In this document: positions 33,290-46,340 of the stretch, piece after piece | Layout: every line of letters starts with the position of its first letter | How positions within the stretch are numbered: position 1 is the first letter of the stretch | Assembly: GCA_033065855.1 (NCBI GenBank) | Contig: JAVXUO010003167.1 | Location: forward strand, 1-64,000 | Length of the DNA stretch: 64,000 bases | Source of the DNA: Escallonia rubra | Taxonomy: Eukaryota > Streptophyta > Magnoliopsida > Escalloniales > Escalloniaceae | Direction: 5' to 3' | The notes under the pieces: generated by a model | The model's input: the letters and a program-made list of their open reading frames with translations, nothing else | What the model was told of the DNA's origin: nothing | Databases searched by the model: none | Position numbers and translations under genes: made by a program

Positions 33290-33740
33290 TTAATTTAAGA
33301 TTCGATTCGATTATGGCATTCAATTTAGGATTTAATTATGGTTCAATTACTTCAATTTAAGGTTCTATTAGTTCAATTTAGGGTTCGCTTGAATTAGGGC
33401 ATTAAATTTAGGGTTCAATTACGGGGATTCAATTAGTTCAATTTAGGGTTCGATTGGATTAGGGCATTCAATTTAGGGTTCAATTAGGGGTTCAATTAGT
33501 TTAATTTAGGGTTCGATTCGATTAGGGCATTCAATTTATGGTTTAATTAGGGTTCAATTACTTCAATTTAAGGTTCAATTATGGTTCAATTACTTCAATT
33601 TAGTGGTCGGTTGAATTGGGATATTCAATTAGGGGGTTCAATAAGTTCAATTTAGGGTTCGGTTGGATTAGGGCATTCAATTAGGGGAACTATAGTTTAC
33701 TTTAGGGTTCGATTCGATTAAGACATTCAATTTAGGGTTT
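33290..33740 (+). repeat. Irregular TTTAGGGTTC-type repeats
   Basis: CAATTTAGGGTTCGATT and GATTAGGGCATTCAATTTA alternate about six times at spacings of roughly 50-96 bp. The TTTAGGG heptamer of plant telomeres is embedded but never repeated head to tail, so this is not a telomeric array. Confidence 0.75.
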
Positions 33741-34842
33741 AAAGAGAAATACTATGAACTTTCAGGACCGTCTTCATTGATGTTCGGGTTGTACGATAAG
33801 TGCTATATCATGTAGGATTGTAGTGAAATTAGAAATGAACTTCATATCTAAAGTTGTACATAATTTAGTTTTCGCTGTAATTTGTAGTTATTTTACCAAT
33901 TACGACCTGGCACTCAGTGCCCGTAAGAGATTGTCAAATGTGCCTGGGCCAGTGACCCTCGAGCCCATTACAGTTACCTCATTGGAAAGACACTTTAATC
34001 CTACTCCTAATTCAAATGCAACCATTCAAGCATTGCTTAGAACAACAAGCTCCAATGCAACGGAATATAAATTTTAAAACTACTTTGGAACCACTTAAAC
34101 TAAGATAAAATTTGAATAAAACCCAACACTTCTCATTTGACTCATTGAGTCACACAAAAATTTGAATGGATGACTCAATTAGCGACGAAGAACACCACAT
34201 TTGAGCCAACCCCGTGATGGTTGGATGCTAAGATTACGCACAAACCACTCCATGATTGCAAACTTGGATCTTCAAATCCATAATTCGAAAGCAAATAATC
34301 GTGACTTGGATCAAAACATCCGCAATACTGAAACTAAAATCATCGCATGCTGTCACAAACTAAAATCATCGCATGCTGTCACAAAATCATCGCATGAAAT
34401 TACGACGTTAAGGTTAGATGTACCATACCTCTAGTTTTTTAAGATGGGCGGCGCGACAATGGTGGCGGCGCGGCAGTGGTTGCAGCACGGCAGTGGTGGC
34501 GGCGGTCCTTCGGTTTTGAAGATGGGCGGCAGTGGCGGTGGCAGGCTCCATTCCGTCGGGGGCTAGGTTGCCGGGGATGGCGACGGAGGAAATATCGCCG
34601 GTGAGAGAAAGAGAGAGAGCAACGGGAGAAAGAAAAGCAAAGGGGATCTGATCTTTTTAAGGCCTTTACCGACGGAACACACCCGTCGGTAAAAGCCCGT
34701 CGGCAAAACCCTACTTTCACCGACGGGTGTGTTTACCGACATAATTATTCCGTCGTTAAATATTTTTACCGACGGTTGTTTCCGTCTCTGAAAAGACTTT
34801 TAGCGACGGAATTTCGTCCGTCGCTAATTCCCTCTTGTAGTG

Positions 34843-36222
34843 AGTAAAGTACTCATTTGGAGTGAGGATTCATTTGTTTTTATCATCTGCTTGGGGAATT
34901 CCGTCTTGATTAATGCACATACATACATCTGGTTTATGCACTGTATTGAAGCCATGCGCATAGCCAAGGTGGTCGACCACCTCGATTATTTAATTGGAAA
35001 AGGCAATTTTGTTCAGTCCTACGTTGAACCAAAGGCATTAACCACTTTAATTAGATTTGCATCTCAACTTGAATTTTTTCTAACAGTAAATTGAGTTTGA
35101 ATAAGCATATGACGAGCCACTTGAGCATATTACGAAAAGGGATACCAACATCTAGGAACTTAAATGAATATCGTGAAGCCTCGATATGTTTGCGCAAACA
35201 AATAGAGAGCTTGTTGAGACAAGTAACAGATGTGCGCTCCAGGATCACAAAATTGTTTAGAATAAGCTTTTGTTTGATAGTGATTAATTGTATGCGAAGC
35301 TTTTTAATATAAGAGCTTAGATGCATGAGTAGAAAAAAAATTGAGTGGTTCAAGACCAATGTACTGACGATCGACAACCGTGAAATATATTATAACTCCT
35401 TGACCTTTCCTCCTATCACACGAGCCACTCAATCTAACATTCCTAAATGCTTTGAGATCATGCAATGCTTACTCCGTAAATAGGGTTGACTTCTTTTTTG
35501 GAGTTCTTCTACTGAAAGACATACTCTTACAGTGATTTTTTTTCCCCGGAGGAAACAAGTTCTTTAATTATCATTGTTTTTATCGCGACAGCTTTGAAAA
35601 GGTTTATTTGCATATCCTCTTAAGCTTTGTGATACTTTATAAAAATGTTGCTAAAAGGTAAAAAGAAAAAAAAATTATGCCTTGCTTTCTTCAGATACAA
35701 ATGAGGCGTGGATAGGAATGGACAAATTATTCCAAGAAAACCTAATTGAAAAACTTACATCAACTACCTTGTTGAAAGTTTCTGGATCCGCTACCGAAAA
35801 CAACAAATGAGCCAATAACACTGTTCTCGGGCTCATATAGGTTTACTCTTGTTCGAGCTTAGTTCGTGCTTGACACGAGTGAGCTTCGTCCGTGCTTGAC
35901 AAAAGTTAGCAATGACTTGTTTGCTTATTAATGCTAGCAGAGAAATCATAATGATCTTGTTTCATAAAAGCGTGAGCTTGTGTTCAAACTCTTAAGTTCA
36001 GATATGCATATATTCATAGGTGAGTTCGGCTCACTTAATCTAAGTCGAGTAATGTCTTTTCCAATTCACACAAATTTGAGCCTGAATTTTACTCAAATCT
36101 ACATTTTCGAATAAAACTAAAAGTTTTATATGCTATGTCGAGAATGTAAACCAACACCAATATATAAGCCGTTCTAGGCATCTAAATCAATGCCTATTAT
36201 TTTTGAGTTGTATGCTTTCAAT
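34843..36222. other. No recognisable gene
   Basis: AT-rich DNA between CACTA element A and the hAT element. Short overlapping reading frames at 34840-35377 show no domain. Around 35835-36010 the motif TTCG(A/T)GCTT and GTGCTTGACA repeats a few times, similar to subterminal regions of plant hAT elements, but no ends were found. Confidence 0.5.
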
Positions 36223-37012
36223 CATAGTTATCAATACCGTATCGGTACCGGCTGTACCGGCCGGTACATACCGCTTTTGCCTTTTACTGGTACGGTACAC
36301 ATTACATTTTGTACCGGTCAAAATATCGCTCTGTACCGGTTGTACCGGCCGATATAGGTGATATCGGCCGAAAACTACGTACCGGCCGAGACAGTGTGTT
36401 TCGTAACGGTCCCTTAAAAAACTAAAAAGGGATAAATTTTGTTAGAAAATTTATAAATTGACCATATAAAGACTAAATAGAAAAACAATCTAAGTTCTAT
36501 TATATCAATCAAAGCCTTTATACCCCTCTTGCTCATAATATTCATTACAATTTAAAAAATCTTTCCTGATAAGTTTCCAATCTTCACTTAGCTTTGTTGT
36601 ACTTCAACCTGGAAGTTTTGATCACATTCTTTTATCTACGTGATGTACTGTTTTACATATGCACTCGCGCACACACCTAGAAAAACAGCTTATTCTTGAA
36701 CCCGAAAACATTATTATTGAACAAACAACTTATTCTAACATAAGAATTTGCGAACGGGATCGTCGAAAAGGTGGAATAAACAACTTATTTGGGAACCAAT
36801 AATTTATTTGAAAACTAAGGTAATTCAAGCTCTTAGGACAAACAATTTCTTTTAGAGGAACTGTGAGTAAGAGAATATATGTATATATTGTTTAGTTTGT
36901 CAATGAATGAATATTACAAATGTAAAATATTGATGAAGATTTTGAGACGGTACCGATACGTACCATTTTACAGAAAAACGGTACGCACTCCTGTACGGTA
37001 TTCATAATTATA
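36223..37012. mobile_element. Non-autonomous hAT element (790 bp)
   Basis: The ends are CATAGTTATCAATACCGTAT and the reverse complement of the right end, TATAATTATGAATACCGTAC. They form an imperfect inverted repeat flanked by a perfect 8-bp duplication CTTTCAAT (36215-36222 and 37013-37020), the hallmark of hAT. Many GGTACCG and TACCGG motifs near both ends may serve as transposase binding sites. No transposase is present. Confidence 0.85.
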
Positions 37013-37020
37013 CTTTCAAT

Positions 37021-37835
37021 TGGCACCAAGGCAGGTTCAATCTAGATCTGGCAAATAATTCAATTGAAAATTCTACCATTTTGCAACTTAATTTATCAAC
37101 ATGTCTGATCGACTCAAAAGGAATCTGGCAACTAGTCGAAGTCACCGGCATAATCTCGTTCTAGGACCGGGATCTAATACCTAGCTTTTCTTTCTCTATC
37201 CAAGAACCTCAGTTATACAAGCGACCCACCACGAGTGGATACCGCCTCCTAACCTCCACCATGAACAACCGCAACAGGTCCACTGCCAATTTTGTCAACC
37301 AATTTGATTAAAAAGAAAGGTTTAAGCTAATGAAAACAAATTTCAAACAAAAAAGCAGGGTTTCAAATTGCTAAATCCTTTCATAGAGTCCATCGTTCAT
37401 AATACTACTCCTCCGAAGTGTTTTCACCGGTGAAAGTTCTAATCTTAGTCAACCGATTTATATGCATGCAACTGATCTGTAAACATATAAATTAGCAGAG
37501 GTAGAGGATATTAAAGATAGATGCTTTGGATGATGGGCTGCAGGTCCAAAACTAGCATCCCATAAGAACAAAAGAAAATTTTTAATACTTCCTCTGCGTG
37601 ACAGTTTTGCATCTTGAGCCTACCACTCGAAATATAATGTTTAAATAAGTACACATTCTTTTGACCTATCACACATCCTTTACATGGTTAATTTCCCACT
37701 TTACATGCTTTTGCAAATGTATACACATATAACGGGGTAAGTAATTTACCCATTCTATTTTTATAGAGTTGTCCTCCTCCAATTTTCGTACCAAAAGTAC
37801 TGCAATTATTTTAATTATTGTGGTCAAATAGTTAC
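37021..37835. other. No recognisable feature
   Basis: Single-copy-looking AT-rich sequence without coding features, terminal repeats or RNA gene signals that I can recognise. Confidence 0.5.
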
Positions 37836-38044
37836 GCTACCCTAGTTGTAAGAAGATAACTATAATCTCTTGTATAACGACAATTAATGGTCGTTAAATA
37901 TTTCTACTGACTTTTCTACTAATAATTTCATAGACAAAGAAGGACTTTTTTAGCGTCACAAAATAAAAGTCACTAAAAATATTTAACGACATTTAATTAT
38001 CACTGTTCATGAGTTGTAGCTATCTTCCTACAACTCAGGTAGCA
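37836..38044. mobile_element. MITE with about 60-bp terminal inverted repeats (209 bp)
   Basis: Left arm GCTACCCTAGTTGTAAGAAG; right arm, reverse-complemented, GCTACCTGAGTTGTAGGAAG. Pairing continues imperfectly for about 60 bp to a TTAAATATT-type inner part. The centre has TTTTAGCGTCAC and GTCACTAAAA, like the CACTA subterminal motifs in this window. No clear target duplication was found, so the superfamily is open. The transcript would form a long hairpin. Confidence 0.7.
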
Positions 38045-38323
38045 GCTGAAAATTTTCATATTAATGTGTGAAAAAAAAATGCAGATGTAATTCCCTTTTG
38101 CACCTAATTTTTCTTTGACTAGCACTTTTTATCTTTTCATTGCAAATAAATAACTTACATTTCAGTGACAGTCATCTTTAGTTGTTAGTACACTAATTAG
38201 TGGTTGGTATTTGCCCACGAAAAGATTTAGCGAGTTTATCTAGATATTGTCACTTTTACCACCAAATATTGTGATATAAAATAATAAAATGCCTTGAGCA
38301 ACAAATCAATATAAGTATGTAAG

Positions 38324-39206
38324 TCTCAATGCTAAGGTGGCAGACATCATTGAGAACAATACATGGAGATTTCCTATTCTAAGGTCTCAGGCTCTGCAAC
38401 AAATAAACAGTATGCTTAGTGCCTTACCTCCTCCAAATACTGACAAGATTGATGAAATACACTGGAAACCCTCTGGGAATTTTTCGATAAAATCTATCTG
38501 GGATCGTTTGAGAACAAAAAAAGAATGTGTGCCATGGTGGAAAGTAGTCTGGTTCAGTGGACATATTCCTAGATGTGCTACCATACTATGGATGTTGTGC
38601 AAGAATGGAATAAGAACTAAAGTCAAATTGAAAGAGTGGAATATAGTTCAGGATGCTAAATGCATTCTATGTTCTAACCAGTAGGAAACTGTAGATCACT
38701 TGTTCATCAAGTGTCCATATGCACAAGAAATATGGAAAATGGTGCTGAAAAGGATGGATATGAAGATACCCTTGGAATCATGGAATCAAGTCATACAATT
38801 TGCAGCTCAGAATTTCAGGGGAAAAAGCTTTAAGGCTAAGCTTTGCAAATTAATGGTTGCTGTAATAGTCTATGGCCTGTGGCAAGAGAGCAACTCCAAA
38901 ATTTTTTGTCAAGTGCAATCTCATCCTCAGGGTTGTTTTCATGTAATCAACCAATGGATCAAATACAGGATGAGCAGTTGGAAGAAAGTCACAGCAAATG
39001 ATAGAAACAAAAAGCTGTGTGAAGCATGGGGAATCAGTAAAAACATTCTTGTAGATAGCTAAAGATATAAGTAGGATGTAAATATACAATGTTAGATATA
39101 GGTGGGCAGGATTTTGTATAGCTTCATATTGTTCAATGGGATGTATAGGTTGTTTCAAGTTTTCAAGTAAAATGAAATTCATTGGCTTTTGACCCAAAAA
39201 AAATAT
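38324..39206 (+). mobile_element. 5'-truncated L1-type LINE (883 bp)
   Basis: This is the 3' end of a plant L1, flanked by a perfect 15-bp duplication ATATAAGTATGTAAG (38309-38323 and 39207-39221) and ending in a short A-rich tail after TTTTGACCC. Such long duplications and 5' truncation are the mark of target-primed reverse transcription. Confidence 0.93.
38337..39062 (+). pseudogene. LINE ORF2 C-terminal fragment (zf-RVT domain)
   Basis: It reads IHWKPSGNFSIKSIWDRLR, WWKVVWFSGHIPRCATILWM and CILCSNQ, then after a TAG stop (38682-38684) ETVDHLFIKCPYAQEIW. This is the zinc-binding RT-associated domain (zf-RVT, PF13966) with its C--C...DHLF--C pattern. A C-terminal stretch (VIVYGLWQESNSKIF) ends at a TAG near 39060. 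The RT and endonuclease are missing because of 5' truncation. Apart from the single internal stop the frame stays open, so this copy is fairly young. Confidence 0.88.
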
Positions 39207-39221
39207 ATATAAGTATGTAAG

Positions 39222-40399
39222 AGTAGACTTATCTTTTTAATTTCTTCTTCCTTTTTTATCGAAAGTGAATGAATAAAGCTCAACTAACTATCATTTCTGG
39301 AAGTCACCTCATATTTACTTATCTTCTTAAGAGAAAACCTTTTCTTTTTCTTTATCTTTGATTAGAGTTCAAAAGTATATCCAAAAGACGTACAATTGAT
39401 ATTACCATTTTTTTCGTCTTTTCTTTGCATGTGAAACTTATATGTTTTTTTTTTCACTTTTGCATCTTAGAGAGATCTGTTTTGACTATTTAGAAAACTT
39501 TATACGGCCATACGTTGATAGATTGCTTCAACAGTGCCAAGTTCATAAGTGCATCTATCCAATGTGGCCTGATGTCAAATTATAAGTTTAAACATATTAA
39601 TGAAGTCTCTTGAGAGGTTTTTAAGGTGCATAAAACCAACTATTGTATTGAATCACTACTTGTTATTGTTCTGAATTAATATCTCCAGTTCTACCATTGA
39701 AATTTTTATGTTTTACACGAGGGAAATTACTCGAGAATCGAAAATCCAAGCTCTACCATTGCTAGTTCCAGGTCTATTCTTAAATTTGAGTTTCATTACT
39801 GGTGCTTGGTTTTATGGTATCCACGGTCCAGTATCAAGAATCTTAAACTAGAGTTATAAGTTATTGGATCTTGAGGTTAGCTTATTTATGTGATGTGTTT
39901 GTGCAATTTTGTACATGATTTTGTTTTCAGAGTCTCGATTCCATATAAATGAAATGCATATATAATTTCATAGAAGCTAGATGCTAAAGAAACGGAACGA
40001 AGAAATATTATGGAAGCAGTCTTTGTTATGAGTTCTGTAGATCGATTGTGAAGTTAGAAGTTACCGTTAAAACTTATGTAACACTAAAGTTGTATATTAC
40101 AAATGTCGCACCGGTAAGAATATAGCTTTAGTACAAAGTGCAAATACATGTAGACTCACATCTCTTACTTCACATATAAGTGTCCTGAAAATTTTGACTC
40201 AAACGATATTGAGGTGTCTTCATATTTTTTCAAAGGGTTAATTATATTTGGCACTCCTTAAATTTCCGTTTATTGTGCAACGTCTAACTATTGAAATCAC
40301 ACTAAGTTGTCATTTCTTATTTTTTTAGCTAGCTGAGTTGACAAAATTAGTTAAAAGACGGTAATACCCCTCAGAGCAAAAAAAATGGAAAATGCCCCC

Positions 40400-40432
<33 letters not shown>

Positions 40433-41326
40433 TCTCACTCACACACACACACACGAAAAGTGAAACAAAAACAGTATAAACTGTTGATGATAGGAGAAAT
40501 CATAGTTGTTGCTAGTTTTTCATGGCGTGGCTATAAAAAAAACATAGTTTTGATGAAACTGGTCATAGCAATTTTATAATTTATTAAATTATCCTTCGCG
40601 ATATGACAAAAACAAAAAGATGCAATACTACGTTATTTTAGGTCGCGTCACAAAAAGAACTACTTATACGTCATAGCGAAACAAATTATATCCCTTCATA
40701 TAAGTTTTTCTTTTCTTTTCTTTTTGTTTTTGAACTATGAAATGGTTTAAACAAGAAGCATAAACTCAGAGAAAAGCCAGAGAATTCAATAATCGTCTCA
40801 GGTACCCATTGAAGAGTATCCAACACCCTACTTGCAAACATACAGTGAATCGTTTTTAATGAAGTTTGGCCTCATAGAATTTACGTGCAAACATACAGTT
40901 CAACGCTAGTCCAATGCTATTCTCTGTAACTCAACTTAAGCAATATGAAAGATCGATCAAGGAGTAACAAAATAGTTTGTTATTTGCAAGGATTTGTTCC
41001 TCATAATTCCTCTCTAAAATGAATAAAACCATTTTCTATCTGCGTGGCATGTTGGATGTCTACTATAAAACTTGTTGCAAGCATTGAACCGTGCGGCATA
41101 ATTTTCTTTCATTTATCTGTCACCACCGCCAGTATTCCCGGAGGGTGGGGATGTGGTAACTTAGATGGTGTTTAATTAGGGCTTTATGCAGGGATCTGAG
41201 TGGTTGCGGAGAGCTAGATGCGCATCGTTGTCAGGGAGGCTTATTTCAATTGGTGTTTTCCGTGCTTGTCGGCGCCACAGTTGGGTGGGAGATTACTACA
41301 GGGTAAACTGCTGAGGTCCTAGGGTG
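39222..41326. other. No recognisable gene
   Basis: AT-rich non-coding DNA. A GGGTTAATTATATTTGGCAC stretch at 40236 resembles one end of a Mutator-like MITE, but no partner was found. The part from about 41100 on is G/C-richer and continues at 46408 beyond the Ty3 insertion. Confidence 0.45.
40400..40455 (+). repeat. (CT)n(CA)n microsatellite
   Basis: A (CT) run of about 37 bp with one G interruption is followed by (CA) of about 18 bp. Confidence 0.95.
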
Positions 41327-41331
41327 CTTGG

Positions 41332-43976
41332 TGTAACACCCCAACTTCGTGTTTTCTTTTTAGTTTATCAGAATGCATAATTTCGACTATTAATCCGATT
41401 AGTTTGGAGTCTTCTAATAATATTAAAATTTATGGGTAAACTTGGAAAAAAAATATTTAAAATTCATGGGGTTTTTTAAGCAAATTCTCCTTTTTAGGGT
41501 TAATATATAAGACTAGCTTAATTCCCAGCCGTCACAGAAAAACATAGGTCAGTCACTTTTACGTGAAACTAGAGAGAGAAAGGGAGAGAGAAGGAAGCAC
41601 CTAAGGCAAGAATTCTCAAGATAAATCCATAGTCCCTTCTCTCTAATTTTAGCTATTTGTTTGAGTGTTTTAAATTGTAATCTTGGGTGTGTTTTAGAGG
41701 GATCTTAATGTGTAAGTGCTAGAGTTTGTGTGTTTCAGAGGGTGAGATGTGGGTGTGTTTGAGAAAAAGGCTACTATAGATCAGCATAAGTATGGGTTAG
41801 ATTTTTGTTGATATATCTTTCATTATTAATCGTATTGATGTGTTTTTATACTTTCTGAAAAAACCTTATTTTGTCATCTTCAACTTTTTAGTTTTAATTT
41901 TGTTCAGAATCTTACGTTTTGATATCGAAAAATGACTTTAAATTCAATTTACTGTAGAAGTTCACATTTTTCTGTTTCGGGCAGCTATTTTGACTTGTCA
42001 TAGAACATTAATTGCTCATGGGAAGTTTTTGAAATTTATATTTCTAAAAACCACAGAAAGCCCTCTTCAACTTTGTAGTTTTGTATTTTCTGAGATTCAT
42101 AGTGTTTATGCTCCAAATTAACCATTGAACAAAATTGGTCTGTACAAAGATGTGCTGTTTTGATCAGCCACTTCGATTTACTGTAAAGATGTCATTACTT
42201 ATTAGATTTTTATGACCCTTATATGTATGAAAATCTTAGAAAGTATACTTTAATTTTGTAGTTTTGAGTTTGGTATGATTCATCATTTTTCTGCCTCAAA
42301 ATGGTCAATATACAAAACTAGGATTTGCTGAAAATTGTTGTTTCTAGAATTACTAATCAATCCATTGCCAAACCTTTTTATGCCATTTCTGAGCATATTT
42401 GGATAAAATGTGAAGCTAAAACTCCCATTATTTTTGTGAAACCTTTAATGTAGAATTTTCTAAAATTTTCTGGGCAAGCGAAAGGCTTCAAATGATTTTA
42501 TTTTGAAAATATTTTTTTGAATTAATTGGCATAGTAAGCGAAATTAGTTTTAGCTGAAAATTTTACAGTGATCTGATCTTACTGAGACGCTTGAGCATCT
42601 AAAATTTTGTGATATTTTGGTTCCGTTTGGATATACTTTGGAATAGTAACTTTAGCACTCAATTTAAGGAACGGTTTAGGATTCCGAATGGAGAATTCCC
42701 ATAAAGGCCATTTTTGTCTGAAAAATGCACCTAATTGTTTAAAAGGACGTTTTGAGTTATATTGGGTGTGTAACGATACGTTAGGTGTCAGGGGTAAATT
42801 GGTAATTTTACGCACTTGGGTGAAATTTAGCACCTAGGCATGATGGAGCGACAATAAATAACATATGTTTATTACTTAGGTTTCAATAGACAAGAGTTAG
42901 GGCAGGTTTGGGAACCAGAACCAGAACCGCTAAGCTATCCAGGTAAGTACTCCTGCCATATTTCTCTGTATACCCTATTTTCTGTCTATGTATATGTATA
43001 AATGATTGGTTTCAATTGAAAGTTTTAAAGCCTTTTTCACGCTACTGCTTTCATGTAAATTGGTTGATGAGAAAATGCATTAAAAATGCCATGGAATGTT
43101 TCTATGAGTAGTGTTTTAAAGTTGGCTTATGTCGAATGAGACAGTATTTCAGACATAGTTGTTGCGCCCCATATCCACGGGAGAAAGTTGGATTGTTGGG
43201 TCCTAGTCAACAGGACGATACGTTGACACACAGTACTGTTGTTCGAGGTTCGCCCTTGTGTCCACAATAATATGTATCCCGGACGAAGGAGGGATTGTGA
43301 GCCTTAGTCAGGGGCAATGTACGCTGACCACAACATGCCTAAGTTGTGATGAACTGTGATAGTTGTTAATGAGCCTTCTGAATGCCATGCTCCAGTTCTG
43401 AGAATCTTGGATGAATTGTTTTCATAAAGTATATACATGTATAGTATCTCCCGTGAAAATGTTTACCAGTTTTAATTTAAGAGAAACCATGGCATGTTTT
43501 TATGAATCCAAAACCTATTTTAGGGATATGGTATATGTATTTACTGGGCCTCAAGCTCACTCTTTTAAATATATTTTTTTCCAGGCAATTATCTAGATGG
43601 AATCGGCACTGATGAGGGCCACGAGGATGTAGATGCGGTAGACGATTGTTAGAAGAGTTGTAATCCTCTTAGATTATTTAGTAAATCATTAGGTAGTATG
43701 CTAGTACTAAATTTGTAATTTGAGATTTTTTTTTGAACCTTGGAATCCACCACATTTAAAATGATCTATGTTAGTCGTTAAATAAAGAATGTCATTGGAG
43801 AAATGATAAGCGTGATTTTAGAAATATTATTAAGGAGATAGATTTAAACTACTTGGTTATAGATTCTTGTGTACAGCTTGTAGTAAGGCCTGGCATAGCC
43901 CTTGGTTGGAGTCCATTGGGTCTACGGCCGGTCACGTATCTAGCTCACGGGCCTACCCGTGGGTTCGAAAATGACA
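41332..43976 (+). repeat. 5' LTR of the Ty3 remnant (2645 bp)
   Basis: It runs from TGTAACACCCC to AAAATGACA. The end block GGTCTACGGCCGGTCACGTA is repeated at 46341-46402. Around 42840-43400 it matches 20400-20960 of the other long LTR at roughly 70% identity by eye. Confidence 0.75.
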
Positions 43977-44879
43977 TTAGACCATAGGTATATGATTCTA
44001 TAGACTCGTATCTAGGCTAATGAGATTGGAGTGGGATGGGAAAGGAAAAGACTTTGACTAAGTAATTTTTAGTAGTTTGTTGATACGTGTTCTTATTAAG
44101 AGTTTGGAAAAAGGTTAAGTAATTAATTATTAAGCTAAAACAGTACGTCTGGTGGTAGTTAGGGCTTAAGCTTGAGATACTGTAGACTCCTAAGCCTAAG
44201 ATAATATGTGATATAGATTAGACTTTGAAAAGGTGGATTAGGTTTTGACCATTTTTTTTTGTTCATCTGATGTTTTAGCATACGATTGAGATTTGGGCCA
44301 ATTACGCAGTAGTTGACCGATATTACTTGCCTTTTGAATTTAAAGATTTTAAATAGTACCCAAAGAAGATGATTGAGGGATAGGATTATGATCTTCTTGT
44401 GAATAACTCTAACAGCTAGTGGCTATAGGTTGTGCTGTGATTGAGAGATATAAGTGATGTGGAATATTAGAGACTTAATCTTTGGTGGATGCGTGATATA
44501 TGTGTGTAACTATATTTTGGGTACTTTTAAGGTAATACTTTTCTCTGTGTTGGATTTTGGCAACATTTTGAACTGGTTGTTTTTTAGGTATTAGAATGCG
44601 CAACGAAAGCATTGCAATCAGAGTTTTCAGTCTGGGGGTGTGATGTGTAAGTGCACACAGACATTGTTTAAACATATTGACTAAGTCCAAATTGTATGCT
44701 TCATAGGTTGCCTGATGGTATTGAATTTTGCGCCAGACTAATAAAAATAGATAGGAGAAATATTCACCACTAGGTGATCTCATGATTTGGTTAGTGAACT
44801 TCAAACACATTGTACTCGTTGATTTACATAAGTGAGATATATTACGCCTTTAATCTGACGACCTCTCATTTGCTTTAAC

Positions 44880-45430
44880 TGTAGGATGTCTAGACAAGAA
44901 GCCCATATCGAACCTTCTATGGACAAGGGAAACTCATCCTTATCCATCGTCGACCGAAACCCCTAAAGGGTCTAACCTAAGGACATTGGCGAATCCACAT
45001 TCTAGGGCCATATGGGCACCTACGTCTGGCAGAGAAGGGAATAGACGTGCTAGAATTAGAGCAGCAACGAGAAATAGACTTCAGGAAGATGACGCCTTTC
45101 TGCAAAAGGAACTGAACAAAACTTCGAATGGAAAACGGAAGAACTTCCAAAGGAACTCAGCACCTTGGGAGAGTAGAAAAGCTAGATCGATGCCATGCCG
45201 CAGGTATAATCACTTTCATCCTGGTCGATTCTGTAGGTGAAAAACGAGGGAATGTTTCTCAGGTGGACAAGAGGGTCATTTCGTTAGGGATTGCCCTAGA
45301 ATTAGACCACAGAGTCAACCAAATAAGGATGCAACAGGACCCCGGGTAACGACAAAGGTTCTTGCAAAAATCCAGTAGGACTCGCAGGCATCCTATTTAG
45401 TGGTTACGGGTGCGCATTCTATTCCTTCCA
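44880..45430 (+). pseudogene. gag zinc-knuckle and protease scraps of the Ty3 remnant
   Basis: Short pieces read CRRYNHFHPGRFC, then ECFSGGQEGHFVRDCPRI, then YLVVTGAHSI. This resembles the double knuckle (C--CG--H-G-C ... C--CG--GH----CP) and the start of the protease of Tekay-type chromoviruses. The pieces lie in different frames and the region is strongly decayed. Confidence 0.65.
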
Positions 45431-46340
45431 TCCTTGCAAAGGTGTTTTCTGATTTACTATTGTAGGCTTATAATATTTGTTCTAATGAACGAAAATGGAT
45501 GAGTATGTTATTTTAGTTTGGCCATGGTTTAAGTCGGACATAAGTTAAGAGCACTACGGTTATGGGATATTAGAGCTTAAGTAATGAACCCGCTGGTTAG
45601 ACTATATGATTATGTAGACTTGTAACAGGCTGACGAAAGTGAAAGGTAAAACTCAAGATTGGATCCTTTAGAGTGAAAGTCATATGTGAGAATTTCTTTG
45701 TACTTCAGTGCACCATGGGGTTGCAGTTAAGCTTACTACTATTAAGTAGACTGTGCGAAAGAATATATTGTGGTATGTTATCTCAAAAGCGTAGCAGAAG
45801 CATGATGACTAGGAATTTAAATAACTGGTTGAGTTGGAGTGGAGTAGATATAGTCAGTGAGCTTCGTACTTGCTGAGCCATAACTATTTCGAGGTTGAGT
45901 AAACTTGATTGAAATTGCGTCGTCACATTTTAAATTGGGCCTTAGATATTGAGCTTGTGGTCTTTGTAGTTGATGGAATACGGATAGTAGGATAGAGTTT
46001 GGTGCTGTCTTGAGGAACTGTGCTTTTAAATTACTAAGATGATTTTGGGTATAGAATTATAGAATTGGATGTTAGCAATTTGATTAAGTATTATCAAATT
46101 TAAAAGGCTAATATCATGAGTGATGCCATTGGCAGAAAGCAAGTTAGCAATTTTAGTTACTAGTTAACCTGAACTGTCTGTGAAATATCATTTAGAGAAT
46201 ATTGAGATGACACTATCTGCGGATTTTGTATAGGTGTAGACCTCAATCGCCTATATGATAGTATAGTGTTTGGGTGATGATGACAATGGAAGTTAAAACT
46301 AAAGTTCGGATCTCGTAGAACATGTCATATGTGACTGGAA

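Larger units (their letters stand above)
29085..34842 (-). mobile_element. Degenerate CACTA (En/Spm) element A, 5.8 kb, transcribed on the minus strand
   Basis: Left end CACTACAAGAAAAAAGACTT; right end is the reverse complement of CACTACAAGAGGGAATTAGC. Both ends carry TTTAGCGACGGA-type subterminal repeats. The flanking triplets AGG and AGT differ by one base, so the two ends belonging together is likely but not proven. On the minus strand there is a UTR-like CT-rich leader (34440-34640), a tandem-repeat island (31728-33740), an acidic C-terminal coding piece (31485-31702) and a TNP1-like gene (29690-31305). The main transposase (TNP2) body is missing. It cannot move itself. Confidence 0.7.

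Noticed and set aside
33290-33740. Interstitial telomere array
   Set aside because: TTTAGGG occurs repeatedly but always within longer irregular units, never as a head-to-tail heptamer array.
40236-40330. Mutator-like MITE end GGGTTAATTATATTTGGCAC
   Set aside because: Only one end was seen, with no inverted partner or 9-bp duplication within 1.5 kb.
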